Positions 26,183 to 33,481 of a stretch of 64,000 bases of DNA are shown piece after piece (within the stretch, counting starts at the first letter, position 1; each line of letters starts with the position of its first letter). The stretch spans positions 182,953 through 246,952 of the forward strand of contig NZ_JH992959.1 in the NCBI RefSeq assembly GCF_000315445.1. The letters are read 5' to 3'. Source of the stretch: Alloiococcus otitis ATCC 51267 (GTDB lineage Bacteria; Bacillota; Bacilli; Lactobacillales; Carnobacteriaceae_A). The translations under genes were made by a program, and so were the position numbers. A model generated the notes under the pieces. The model did no database searches, was not told where the DNA came from, and worked only from the letters and a program-made list of their open reading frames with translations.

Positions 26183-26623
26183 ATGGATTTAAGTTCATAC
26201 ATTGGCAATAAATTGCGTTACTACAGAAAAGAAAACAAAATGACCCAAGATGAACTAGCCAAAAAATTAGGGTTGGGGAAAGGCACTATTTCAAATTACG
26301 AATCGGGATACCGAACACCTCAAGAGCATAGATTATTTGAGCTGGCAGAGGCTCTGAACATAAGTATTAATGATTTGTTTCCGCCCACTGCTAAAACTGA
26401 TGATATAGTGAAGAAGATAGCAGAAGTTTCTACTCAACTCGAAGAGGTTCGCCAACAGAAAGTCTACAACTTCGCTGAACATCAACTTAAACAACAAAAT
26501 GGCGAAATTGATGATACTATTCTGTTCGCCGCTCATACTAAAGATGACTTGACAGATGAGGAGAAACAACAAATTAATGACTTTATTGACAAAGTACGAA
26601 AAGAAAAAAAGGAAAGTAGGTGA
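26183..26623 (+). CDS. CI-like phage repressor (XRE family)
   Basis: The 146-residue protein has a typical HTH at residues 8-60 ('NKLRYYRKENKMTQDELAKK' then 'LGLGKGTISNYESGYRTP'). The rest is helical and acidic ('ADD/DDTILFAAHTKDDLTDEE') rather than a LexA-type peptidase, so it is not self-cleaving. The adjacent ImmA-like protein is the natural candidate for its destruction during induction. The ATG follows GGGAGGAGG. Confidence 0.85.
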   Translation: MDLSSYIGNKLRYYRKENKMTQDELAKKLGLGKGTISNYESGYRTPQEHRLFELAEALNISINDLFPPTAKTDDIVKKIAEVSTQLEEVRQQKVYNFAEHQLKQQNGEIDDTILFAAHTKDDLTDEEKQQINDFIDKVRKEKKESR

Positions 26624-26627
26624 TTAA

Positions 26628-27026
26628 ATGGACAGACTAGAAAAGTTAATTGATGAATATCATGATGAGTTATCTTTTGAATTTAGATCAGATATGCCTG
26701 ATAGTCTGTCTGGGTTAATTGTCGATAATAATGTTTTTATTAATTCGAACATTGATAGAGACCAAGCATACATAGTACTAGCTGAAGAAATTGGACATTA
26801 TGAAACATCTTCACCAAAAGACATTACTAATTATAAGCTACATCGTAAAGAAGAAATTCAAGCTAGACGGTGGAGTTATAAGAAAGTAGTGCCAGTACAC
26901 TACCTAAAAAAGTATAGTGAAGCAAAGGATAAGGTTTATTTGTACCAGATTGCTGAAGAATTAGATTTGCCAGAAGATGTTATCGAAAAATCTATTGAAG
27001 TGTATAAATTAGAAGGGAAACTATAA
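26628..27026 (+). CDS. ImmA/IrrE-like protein, variant metal-binding motif
   Basis: The 132-residue protein resembles COG2856/ImmA peptidases that cleave phage repressors. The expected HEXXH is written 'EEIGH' in 'VLAEEIGHYETS', so the first His is replaced by Glu as in several phage members. The third ligand may be Glu of 'RKEEIQARRWSYKK'. The tail 'EELDLPEDVIEKSIEVY' is typical. It is 4 bases after the repressor gene. Whether it retains peptidase activity is uncertain. Confidence 0.8.
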   Translation: MDRLEKLIDEYHDELSFEFRSDMPDSLSGLIVDNNVFINSNIDRDQAYIVLAEEIGHYETSSPKDITNYKLHRKEEIQARRWSYKKVVPVHYLKKYSEAKDKVYLYQIAEELDLPEDVIEKSIEVYKLEGKL

Positions 27027-27038
27027 GGAGGAAACAAA

Positions 27039-27614
27039 ATGGCTAAAGAACAAAAGAAGTATTATGATGAGAACGGTAACGAAGTCACTGTTAAAAAAGA
27101 AAAACGTGGAGGTTGCATGAAATGGGGTTGCGGAGGTCTGATTGGTTTAGTAGCGGTCCTTGTAATCGGGGGAGCATTACTTGATGACGGAGAAACTGAA
27201 ACGGCTACAGACGAGCCACAGACAGAAGAGGCGGCCACAACAGACACTGAACAGACAGAAACTTCTACTGATGAAGCGTCTCCTAATAATGATTCTATAG
27301 AAGATGAATCTACTGATGAAGATCTTCCACGAGAACATAAGAATGCCCTGACGTCTGCTGAAAACTATTTAAATACAGGTATGGGCTTTTCGGAAGAAGG
27401 ATTGAGAGAACAATTAGCATTTGAAGATTACGGCGATGAAGCAATTAATTACGCTATGGAAAATATCGAAGTTGATTGGAACGAGCAAGCCTTGATGTCT
27501 GCTCAAAACTATGAGAATACCGGCATGGGTTTTTCTGATCAAGACATGATTAATCAATTGATGTTTGACGGCTACACAGAGGAACAAGCACAATACGCCC
27601 TCGATAATCTTTAA
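27039..27614 (+). CDS. Ltp-type superinfection exclusion protein
   Basis: The 191-residue protein has a short basic N-terminus, a membrane segment at about residues 29-47 ('GGLIGLVAVLVIGGALL'), an acidic Thr/Glu-rich linker and two Ltp repeats at about 102-140 and 147-191. Each repeat has 'A..SAxNYxNTGMGFSxx' and ends 'YAMENI' or 'YALDNL'. The family is known from Streptococcus thermophilus prophage TP-J34, where Ltp blocks DNA injection by other phages. Unlike TP-J34 Ltp there is a membrane helix rather than a lipobox. It is transcribed with the lysogeny genes. Confidence 0.85.
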   Translation: MAKEQKKYYDENGNEVTVKKEKRGGCMKWGCGGLIGLVAVLVIGGALLDDGETETATDEPQTEEAATTDTEQTETSTDEASPNNDSIEDESTDEDLPREHKNALTSAENYLNTGMGFSEEGLREQLAFEDYGDEAINYAMENIEVDWNEQALMSAQNYENTGMGFSDQDMINQLMFDGYTEEQAQYALDNL

Positions 27615-27623
27615 AATAAAAAA

Positions 27624-27658
27624 AACACACCCACTCTCGCCAAAGAACTAGGTGTGTT
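27624..27658. terminator. Stem-loop after the Ltp gene
   Basis: AACACACC (27624-27631) pairs with GGTGTGTT (27651-27658). The A-rich tract is on the 5' side and there is no T run on the plus strand, so efficiency for the lysogeny operon is doubtful. The complement ends in T8, so it terminates better on the minus strand. Confidence 0.5.
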
Positions 27659-27851
27659 AGGAAGTAAAGAAAGCCTCCAAAAGAGGTCTCTTTATATTAT
27701 TTTAACATATTAAGGAGGACATTCCAGACATAGCAGATGATGTGAACTTCCTACTAGACTCATAAAATTATGCTTCATATTTTATAGCGCTTACGTTATA
27801 CTGGCCGAAGGCGTAAAAGCTTAAAAATAATTCAATGGAGGAATGTTGTGT

Positions 27852-28391
27852 ATGAAACGCCAACTCATTGCAGCTCTTAGCTTATCCACGTTAGCCCTTA
27901 CCGCTTGTGGAGGAGATGCCGACAGTCAACCACCTGAAGAGGAAATGACGGAAGAAACGGCTGATGAGGAAGAAGCTGAAATGGAAGATGAGGAAGCGGA
28001 CGTGGAAGAAACAACTGAAGTCAATGAACAAATCGTAGATGATGAAAATGTGACGGCTGAACTTGTCGATATTGATTACATCTATGATGAATTTTGGGAG
28101 GAAGAAAAATACGAAATAAACTTTGATATCACCAACAATACCGATAATACCATTACCGCCCAAGCCCGTGACGTGTCCATTAACGACACGATGGTTGATG
28201 AAGGCTTACTTAGTATGAGTCAAGATATAGCAGGAGGCAAAAATGCAACCGCCACTTTAAGCATCGGAGGCCTGGGAGGGGATGAATTGCCCGAACTAGA
28301 AGGGAATTTAGAAATGACCTTGCACGTCTTTAACGAAGCTGATTTTGAAGATATCGGCGACTACCCGGTTTCAGTGGACTTAAACGAATAA
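27852..28391 (+). CDS. Prophage-encoded lipoprotein (DUF5067/DUF4352-like)
   Basis: The 179-residue protein starts at ATG 27852, chosen because GGAGG is 10-11 bases upstream; an ATG three codons before lies too close to it. The signal peptide ends at lipobox LTAC (Cys about residue 19). A long Glu/Asp-rich linker (about 25-60) is followed by a beta-sandwich domain ('YEINFDITNNTDNTITAQAR', 'GGKNATATLSIGGLGG') like those of small Gram-positive lipoproteins. It is a likely lysogenic conversion gene, but its role is unknown. Confidence 0.82.
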   Translation: MKRQLIAALSLSTLALTACGGDADSQPPEEEMTEETADEEEAEMEDEEADVEETTEVNEQIVDDENVTAELVDIDYIYDEFWEEEKYEINFDITNNTDNTITAQARDVSINDTMVDEGLLSMSQDIAGGKNATATLSIGGLGGDELPELEGNLEMTLHVFNEADFEDIGDYPVSVDLNE

Positions 28392-28400
28392 CACATACAA

Positions 28401-28445
28401 AAAAACCGCACGCTGACTTCTGGGGAGAATGGAACGTGCGGTTTT
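28401..28445 (+). terminator. Terminator between the lipoprotein and integrase genes
   Basis: AAAAACCGCACG (28401) pairs with CGTGCGGTTTT (ending 28445), giving a stable 12-bp stem with T4 after it. The A run before it makes it work in both directions. Confidence 0.75.
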
Positions 28446-28543
28446 ATAAGGGGTTGATGGGGATCATATATGGATGGTTTCCCCCAATTCCTTATTTTAG
28501 CATTTATGCACTCGTTATGCTAGAAAAGTAAGGAGTTTTTGAA

Positions 28544-29665
28544 ATGGCTTTTTTGAAGAAAGTAAAATCGGGTTGGAAATATCGCATTTCCTACAAGGAT
28601 CCAATGACACAAGAACTGAAGCAAAAATCGAAAAGTGGCTTTGCCACTAAAAAAGAAGCCCAACTTCACGCCGCAAAAACGAAAGAGAAGTTGGAGCAAG
28701 GATTGAACTTCAGCAAGGATATTTCTTTTATTGATTACTTTGAGGAGTGGTACAAAACATACAAAAAAGATAAATTTTCACCTAGCTATAACAAAGACGT
28801 GGAAACAGCTATCGAACAAGCCCGCGATTATTTTGGGCAAATGAAATTAAAAAATATAACAAAGCACGTCTATCAGAAATTTCTTAATGACTTTGGCCAA
28901 GGCCGTACAACTTCCACGGTGAAAAAGAAACATGTTTTTATTGGGGAATGTTTAACCGACGCCTTTCATGAGGGCCTGATTCCCAAAGACCCGACTTATA
29001 AAGTAACAATTACGGGAACGAAAGACCGTTACGAAGAAGCGGACATGTATCTCAATTACAATGAAGCAATCAAATTGTCCGAGCAATTGAAGCAAAACCT
29101 CAAACCAACTTATACTTCAAGATATATGATCTTGCTAGCGCTAGCGACTGGTTTACGGTTCAGTGAAATTGTTGGACTGGCTTGGGACGACATTGATTTT
29201 GAAGGACATACGCTATCGGTCAATCGTATGTTTGATTACCGGACAAGTCAGAAATTTCAGAAACCGAAGTCCGAAAAGTCCAAGCGAACCATTGCGCTGG
29301 ATAAAGCAACCGTCGCATGGCTCAAGCGCTATAAATTGCAAGTCCAGAAGGATTACCCTCAATATATCTTCATGGACAAATTCGGCCAACACGTGTCCAA
29401 TAGTGGCGTGAATAAGGCATTAAAAAAAGCCTGCTCAAAGGCAGGCGTGAAAGAGATCACCTTCCACAAATTACGGCATACACACTGCTCTATTTTGCTG
29501 TACAAAGGAATTAACATTAAGTACATCTCGAAAAGATTGGGCCACTCATCTACCCAAATTACTTATGAGGTGTATGGTCATATCCTAGATGAGTTGGATC
29601 AGCAAGAAGCGCAGCGTGTGGATGACATCATGGCAGAAATTACATCTGCTGGAGTGCATAATTAG
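28544..29665 (+). CDS. int: Tyrosine-type phage integrase
   Basis: The 373-residue protein has the arm-DNA-binding domain at about residues 8-55 ('GWKYRISYKDPMTQELKQKS'), SAM-like core-binding domain at about 62-160 and the catalytic domain after 170. Active residues visible are Arg205 (ATGLRFSE), Lys near 244, His308-x-x-Arg311 (HKLRH), His334 (LGHSS) and the nucleophile Tyr344 (YEVYGH). It lies at the end of the prophage, 95 bases from the 3' end of tRNA-Arg. That arrangement suggests the tRNA end is the attachment site. Confidence 0.95.
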   Translation: MAFLKKVKSGWKYRISYKDPMTQELKQKSKSGFATKKEAQLHAAKTKEKLEQGLNFSKDISFIDYFEEWYKTYKKDKFSPSYNKDVETAIEQARDYFGQMKLKNITKHVYQKFLNDFGQGRTTSTVKKKHVFIGECLTDAFHEGLIPKDPTYKVTITGTKDRYEEADMYLNYNEAIKLSEQLKQNLKPTYTSRYMILLALATGLRFSEIVGLAWDDIDFEGHTLSVNRMFDYRTSQKFQKPKSEKSKRTIALDKATVAWLKRYKLQVQKDYPQYIFMDKFGQHVSNSGVNKALKKACSKAGVKEITFHKLRHTHCSILLYKGINIKYISKRLGHSSTQITYEVYGHILDELDQQEAQRVDDIMAEITSAGVHN

Positions 29666-29694
29666 TGCATAATTTTTATGCATTGTTATGCATT
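29655..29694. repeat. TGCATAAT/ATGCATT repeats, candidate integrase arm sites
   Basis: TGCATAAT occurs at 29655 and 29666, and ATGCATT at 29678 and 29688. The first pair is inverted relative to the second. They lie at the end of int, between it and tRNA-Arg, so they may be arm-type integrase or excisionase sites. Related ATGCA motifs occur upstream of int (about 28,505-28,520). Confidence 0.55.
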
Positions 29695-29760
29695 CTGTCG
29701 TTTTCCATTTTCAGGAATGCCGTCATATCAGTGTTTATGGCTTCTCTTGTTTTCTGAAAA

Positions 29761-29834
29761 CGCACCGTATAGGATTCGAACCCATAACCCTCTGATCCGA
29801 AGTCAGATGCTCTATCCAGTTGAGCCAACGGTGC
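29761..29834 (-). tRNA. tRNA-Arg (anticodon TCG)
   Basis: The acceptor arm GCACCGT pairs with ACGGTGC. The anticodon stem TCTGA/TCAGA encloses CTTCGGA, anticodon TCG. The T-loop TTCGAAT is present and the discriminator base is G. No CCA is encoded. Its 3' end points to the prophage integrase, so it probably contains the attachment core. Confidence 0.93.
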
Positions 29835-29847
29835 AAGATGAATAAAA

Positions 29848-29920
29848 TGAGCCATGCTGGATTCGAACCAGCGACCCTTTGATTAAAAGTCAAATGCTCT
29901 GCCGGCTGAGCTAATGGCCC
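29848..29920 (-). tRNA. tRNA-Lys (anticodon TTT)
   Basis: Acceptor GGGCCAT pairs with ATGGCTC (one G-T). The anticodon loop CTTTTAA within TTTGA/TCAAA gives TTT. The T-loop TTCGAAT is present and the discriminator is A. Confidence 0.95.
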
Positions 29921-29928
29921 CTCTTGAG

Positions 29929-30001
29929 TGGAGGTTATAGGACTTGAACCTATGACCCTCTGCTTGTAAGGCAGATGCTCTCCCAACTGAGCTAAACCTC
30001 C
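29929..30001 (-). tRNA. tRNA-Val (anticodon TAC)
   Basis: Acceptor GGAGGTT pairs with AACCTCC. The anticodon loop CTTACAA in TCTGC/GCAGA gives TAC. The T-loop TTCAAGT is present and the discriminator is A. It starts only six bases after the 5S end. Confidence 0.95.
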
Positions 30002-30007
30002 ATGATC

Positions 30008-30124
30008 GCCTAGCAAGGTCCGGCTTTCACACAGGGAAACCCTGCATTATCCTCGGCGCTCAGAAGCTTAACGACTGTGTTCGGCATGGGAACAGGTGGG
30101 TCCTTCTGGCCATTCTCACTAGAC
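30008..30124 (-). rRNA. rrf: 5S ribosomal RNA (orphan copy)
   Basis: The 117-base gene has the canonical middle 'CCCATGCCGAACACAG' and a closing helix I of ten pairs (GTCTAGTGAG with CTTGCTAGGC). No 23S rRNA stands upstream; a protein gene on the opposite strand begins 260 bases away. The core is identical to the second 5S at the end of the window, while helix I differs. Confidence 0.95.
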
Positions 30125-30149
30125 ATCATGTTTAATTAACAACTTCTTT

Positions 30150-30178
30150 AGTCTACTATCAATCCAATAACATGTCAA
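30150..30178 (-). promoter_or_regulatory. Promoter of the orphan 5S-tRNA unit
   Basis: TTGACA (30178-30173) and TAGACT (30155-30150) with a 17-base spacer stand about 26 bases upstream of the 5S 5' end on the minus strand. This is a strong vegetative promoter directed into the 5S-Val-Lys-Arg unit. Confidence 0.78.
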
Positions 30179-30299
30179 GCCATTTTGGAAAATTAATTGT
30201 CTTGTTCTTTCCTACCATAGAACTTGGCTAGCAGGAAGATACAAAATAATTTATTTTGTATAGGCTAAAATATTAATTAATTAACGCTAAACTATTCCC

Positions 30300-30327
30300 T
30301 TGAAAAAATCCCCTATTACGCTATAAT
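30300..30327 (+). promoter_or_regulatory. pepC promoter
   Basis: TTGAAA (30300-30305) and TATAAT (30322-30327) with a 16-base spacer lie 57 bases before the pepC start. The ribosome-binding site is GATGAGGA. Confidence 0.7.
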
Positions 30328-30384
30328 TTAAACTATAATCACCTTTTTACATAGAAGGTAAATTTAGAGAGATGAGGAATTTTA

Positions 30385-31713
30385 ATGGAAATTAACCAGC
30401 AATTTTTAGACAAGTCTAGACAGTCCTTTGCCAATGACCGTGCTTTCCGAATTGCTCAAAGAGCTGCTACCAACACTGGTTTGTTGGAGTCTAGCATTAA
30501 CCGCAGTGAAGATGAGACCAACCGTCACACCTTTAATATTGACCTAACCGAAACCGAAATCCGGTCCCAAAACCAGTCAGGACGTTGCTGGATCTTCGCA
30601 GCCATGAACGTCATGGAATACAAGGTGGCCCAAAAATTCAACCTCAAGGAATTTGAAATTTCCCAGTCCTACATCTACTTTTACGACAAGTTAGAAAGAT
30701 GTAACTACTTCTTTGAGTCTATCCTAAACACCCTAGACGAAGACTTGGACAGCCGACTCCTTGCCCACTTGTTAACCGACCCAATGGGAGATGGCGGTCA
30801 GTGGGACATGGTCAAGAACATCATCAATAAATACGGTATTGTCCCTAAAGCTGCCATGCCGGAATCCAAAAACTCTTCAAACTCTGACCAGATGAATAAC
30901 TACTTGACTAAAATCTTGCGGATGGATGCTAAAAACTTGCGCCAAGCCCACGCTGAAGGCAAGTCGATCGAAGACTTGCGCGACTTGGTCCAAGCCTACA
31001 TGGTGGACATCTACAACGCCCTTTCCATTTCTTTAGGCACCCCCCCTGAAAAAGTGGACTTTGAAACCCGGGACAAGGACAACAAGTTCATCTCCTACAA
31101 AAACATCACTCCTAAAGAATTCTTCGACCTCCTAGACATGGACTTGGACGACTATATTTCTATCATCAATGCCCCAACCAAAGACAAGCCTTACTACAAG
31201 TCTTACACAGTTGAGTACCTAGGTAATGTGGTAGAAGGTGAGATTGTTCGCTATGTCAACCTGCCAATTGACGAAATGAAAAAAGCCATCTTGAAACAAT
31301 TGCAAGATGATGAACCTGTTTGGTTTGGCTGTGATGTTGGCCAGTTCTTCAACCGGTCTGGTTCCCGCCTAGACTTATCTACAGCTAATGTCTTAGACCT
31401 CTTCAATGTCGACTACGACTTTGACAAGGAAGACCGGCTTGACTACCATGAATCCCTTATGACCCACGCCATGGTCTTTATGGGAGCTGACTATGACGAA
31501 ACCAGCAACAAAATCAACCGCTACAAGGTCGAGAACACTTGGGGTAAAAACTCAGGCCACAAGGGTTACTTGGTAATGAGTGATGAATGGTTCGACCAGT
31601 ACATGTACCAAGCCCTCATCCACAAAAAACACCTGCCACAAGAAGTTATTGATGCCTACCAAGAAGAGCCTATCAAGTTGAAACCATGGGATCCAATGGG
31701 GTCACTGGCTTAA
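30385..31713 (+). CDS. pepC: Aminopeptidase C (bleomycin hydrolase family)
   Basis: The 442-residue enzyme is a C1 cysteine peptidase of the PepC family and of normal length. The catalytic residues are visible: Cys68 in 'QSGRCWIFAAMNVMEY', His361 in 'MTHAMVFMG' and Asn384 in 'VENTWGKNSG'. The lead Gln of the oxyanion hole is in 'QNQSGRC'. PepC is a cytoplasmic hexamer that trims peptides after oligopeptide uptake in lactic acid bacteria. The C-terminal 'KPWDPMGSLA' fits the family end, which sits in the active site. It is a single-gene transcript with its own promoter and terminator. Confidence 0.96.
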   Translation: MEINQQFLDKSRQSFANDRAFRIAQRAATNTGLLESSINRSEDETNRHTFNIDLTETEIRSQNQSGRCWIFAAMNVMEYKVAQKFNLKEFEISQSYIYFYDKLERCNYFFESILNTLDEDLDSRLLAHLLTDPMGDGGQWDMVKNIINKYGIVPKAAMPESKNSSNSDQMNNYLTKILRMDAKNLRQAHAEGKSIEDLRDLVQAYMVDIYNALSISLGTPPEKVDFETRDKDNKFISYKNITPKEFFDLLDMDLDDYISIINAPTKDKPYYKSYTVEYLGNVVEGEIVRYVNLPIDEMKKAILKQLQDDEPVWFGCDVGQFFNRSGSRLDLSTANVLDLFNVDYDFDKEDRLDYHESLMTHAMVFMGADYDETSNKINRYKVENTWGKNSGHKGYLVMSDEWFDQYMYQALIHKKHLPQEVIDAYQEEPIKLKPWDPMGSLA

Positions 31714-31731
31714 AAGACTGATGATAGATAA

Positions 31732-31764
31732 AGCCAGGAGCGAGCTCGCTCCTGGCTCTTTTTT
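31732..31764 (+). terminator. pepC terminator
   Basis: A perfect 13-bp inverted repeat, AGCCAGGAGCGAG with CTCGCTCCTGGCT, is followed by a T run. Confidence 0.85.
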
Positions 31765-31788
31765 ATATTAAGTATGCTAGTCACTGCC

Positions 31789-32274
31789 TTAATCTAGGAA
31801 TTTTTGGGCTGGCTTTTCCAAGCGGCGGCTCAAAGGGTAGCCTAGGATAAGACCAATCGCTGTCTGAAAAATATTTGGTATTAAACCAGCTATACCAGTA
31901 GCCAAAGTCCCATACAGGATAATATTACTGATAAAGTAGCCCACTACCATAAAGACGGAGGAGGCAATTAAAAGACCTACTTGGTCCTTAGTGGCCCTGC
32001 CCCTAGCCAAACCAACAATATAGCCTTGTAGGCCGTGGACAAGGGCTGAGAAAGGGATCCACTGGGCATAACCGGACAAGAGGTCAACCAAGGCTCCTGA
32101 CAAGGCACCAATAGCCAGGCCAGGTCCCGGACCAAAGAGGAGGCCCATAACGACAATCCCCGCATCGATCAAGGAAACGAAGCCATTAGACCCCGGTACC
32201 GGGATCAAAATTAGCAAGGAGAGAGCCACAATCAAAGCCGTTGCCACCGCATAAAGGGGTAGCCTACGCTTCAT
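31789..32274 (-). CDS. ECF transporter S component (substrate unknown)
   Basis: The 161-residue membrane protein starts at ATG 32274, which has GAAAGGAAG before it and lies downstream of a TTGCCA-17-TATACT promoter. The longer frame to 32337 would start upstream of the promoter's -10 box. Five to six hydrophobic segments are visible, including 'AVATALIVALSLLILIPVP' and 'IIVVMGLLFGPGPGLAIGAL'-type runs with 'GALVDLLSGYAQWIPFSAL', a signature of S components that bind a small vitamin. No riboswitch is seen in front, so the substrate cannot be named. Confidence 0.78.
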   Translation of the reverse strand: MKRRLPLYAVATALIVALSLLILIPVPGSNGFVSLIDAGIVVMGLLFGPGPGLAIGALSGALVDLLSGYAQWIPFSALVHGLQGYIVGLARGRATKDQVGLLIASSVFMVVGYFISNIILYGTLATGIAGLIPNIFQTAIGLILGYPLSRRLEKPAQKFLD

Positions 32275-32299
32275 GAAAACACTTCCTTTCTTTACCCCT

Positions 32300-32328
32300 A
32301 GTATAGTCCTCAAATAGTTAAGTGGCAA
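32300..32328 (-). promoter_or_regulatory. Promoter of the ECF S-component gene
   Basis: TTGCCA (32328-32323) and TATACT (32305-32300) are separated by 17 bases on the minus strand, 26 bases from the start codon. Confidence 0.65.
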
Positions 32329-32378
32329 GAAGTCCACTTGGCTAGCTAAAGGGACAAGCTTACAAGACTTGGCAAATA

Positions 32379-32407
32379 TTGACTATTTATTTCAATAGGG
32401 TTAAAGT
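32379..32407 (+). promoter_or_regulatory. Likely gpmA promoter
   Basis: TTGACT (32379-32384) and TAAAGT (32402-32407) are 17 bases apart, about 35 bases before the gpmA start. The -10 box is weak. Confidence 0.5.
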
Positions 32408-32442
32408 ATATTTTAGGTAAACTAAATAAAAGGAGGAAGAAT

Positions 32443-33123
32443 ATGAAACTAGTTTTTATCCGCCATGGCCAAAGTCAACTCAACCGGGCCAATGTTTTCA
32501 CAGGTTGGTTGGACCCCAAATTGTCTGACCAAGGAGTAGAAGAGGCCCAGCTAGCTGGCTTGAGCTTGAAAGAAACAGGGATCCACTTTGACCGAGTCCA
32601 TACCTCAGTCTTAACCCGGGCTCTTGAGACCAGTTATTATGTCTTAGACCAACTGGACCAGCTCTACCTGCCCATCCAGAAAAGTTGGCGGTTAAATGAA
32701 CGTCACTATGGTGCCCTACAAGGCTTAAACAAGGCGAAAACTGCTGAAAAATACGGGCAAGATCAAGTCCACACCTGGCGCCGGAGCTATGCCACCCGGC
32801 CACCCCAAGGTCAGGGCCAAGGCTCCTTTGACCGGCGTTACAAGGATTTAGACCAAGACTTACTGCCAGCTGGAGAATCACTCAAGGATACCTTGAAACG
32901 GACCCTACCCTACTGGGAAGACTACATCGCCCCTGACTTAAAGGCTGGTAAAAATGTCCTCGTCGTCGCCCACGGCAACAGTCTACGGTCTTTAACCAAG
33001 TACTTGGAGAATATTTCCGATGAGGCTATTGCCCAACACGAAATCGCAACGGGTCAACCCATTATCTACAAGCTAGATGACCAATTCCACATTAAAAACA
33101 AGCAGGTCTTAAGCAAAAACTAG
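32443..33123 (+). CDS. gpmA: 2,3-bisphosphoglycerate-dependent phosphoglycerate mutase
   Basis: The 226-residue enzyme converts 3- to 2-phosphoglycerate. The RHG motif has the phosphorylated His8 in 'FIRHGQSQLN'. Arg-Glu of 'RLNERHYGALQG' (Glu86) and the second His in 'VVAHGNSLR' (His177) complete the site. The family insert is shortened and Gln/Gly-rich around 'RPPQGQGQGSFDRRY'. A clean GGAGGAAG site precedes the ATG. This could be a paralogue rather than the main glycolytic copy, since glycolytic genes are not beside it. Confidence 0.93.
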   Translation: MKLVFIRHGQSQLNRANVFTGWLDPKLSDQGVEEAQLAGLSLKETGIHFDRVHTSVLTRALETSYYVLDQLDQLYLPIQKSWRLNERHYGALQGLNKAKTAEKYGQDQVHTWRRSYATRPPQGQGQGSFDRRYKDLDQDLLPAGESLKDTLKRTLPYWEDYIAPDLKAGKNVLVVAHGNSLRSLTKYLENISDEAIAQHEIATGQPIIYKLDDQFHIKNKQVLSKN

Positions 33124-33144
33124 GGTCGACTGTAATCAATAGCT

Positions 33145-33184
33145 AAAAAACCACCCCAGCCTACTAATTAGACTTGGGGTGGTT
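33145..33184 (-). terminator. Terminator downstream of tRNA-Ser (and gpmA)
   Basis: AACCACCCCAG pairs with CTTGGGGTGGTT. On the minus strand the stem is followed by TTTTTT, so it ends the tRNA-Ser transcript; it may also work for gpmA. Confidence 0.7.
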
Positions 33185-33200
33185 CTCAACTGATAAGACA

Positions 33201-33289
33201 AGGAGAAGATGGGATTCGAACCCACGTGCCGGCTAGACCGACAACTTGATTTCGAGTCAAGCGCGTTATGGCCTCTTCGCTACTTCTCC
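33201..33289 (-). tRNA. tRNA-Ser (anticodon CGA)
   Basis: Type II tRNA with acceptor GGAGAAG/CTTCTCC and a long variable arm (TGTCGG...CCGGCA). The anticodon loop CTCGAAA in CTTGA/TCAAG gives CGA. The discriminator base appears to be T rather than the usual G of serine tRNAs. Confidence 0.9.
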
Positions 33290-33395
33290 GTGAATATCTT
33301 CCATTTTATAAAAAATAAAACTAAATTTCAATCTCCTTACCAAGAAGGACAGACCGGCACCGAATCAGAAAGCTCTTTTTGATCCAGGAGTAAAG

Positions 33396-33449
33396 CAAAA
33401 GACCCCCAAAACTCAGCAAATGGGCTAAGTTTGAGCGGGGTCTTTTTGT
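33396..33449 (-). terminator. Terminator of beta-oxidation operon 1
   Basis: CAAAAAGACCCCG on the minus strand pairs with GGGGGTCTTTTG, leaving a 25-30 base loop and a T run after the second arm. It lies directly after the thiolase gene and also works in the other direction. Confidence 0.7.
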
Positions 33450-33481
33450 TATCTAGTTATGGGTCTTGCAGTGGAGATGGC

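Noticed and set aside
29735..30016. 93-residue minus-strand frame over three tRNAs
   Set aside because: It is translated tRNA sequence and has no protein support.
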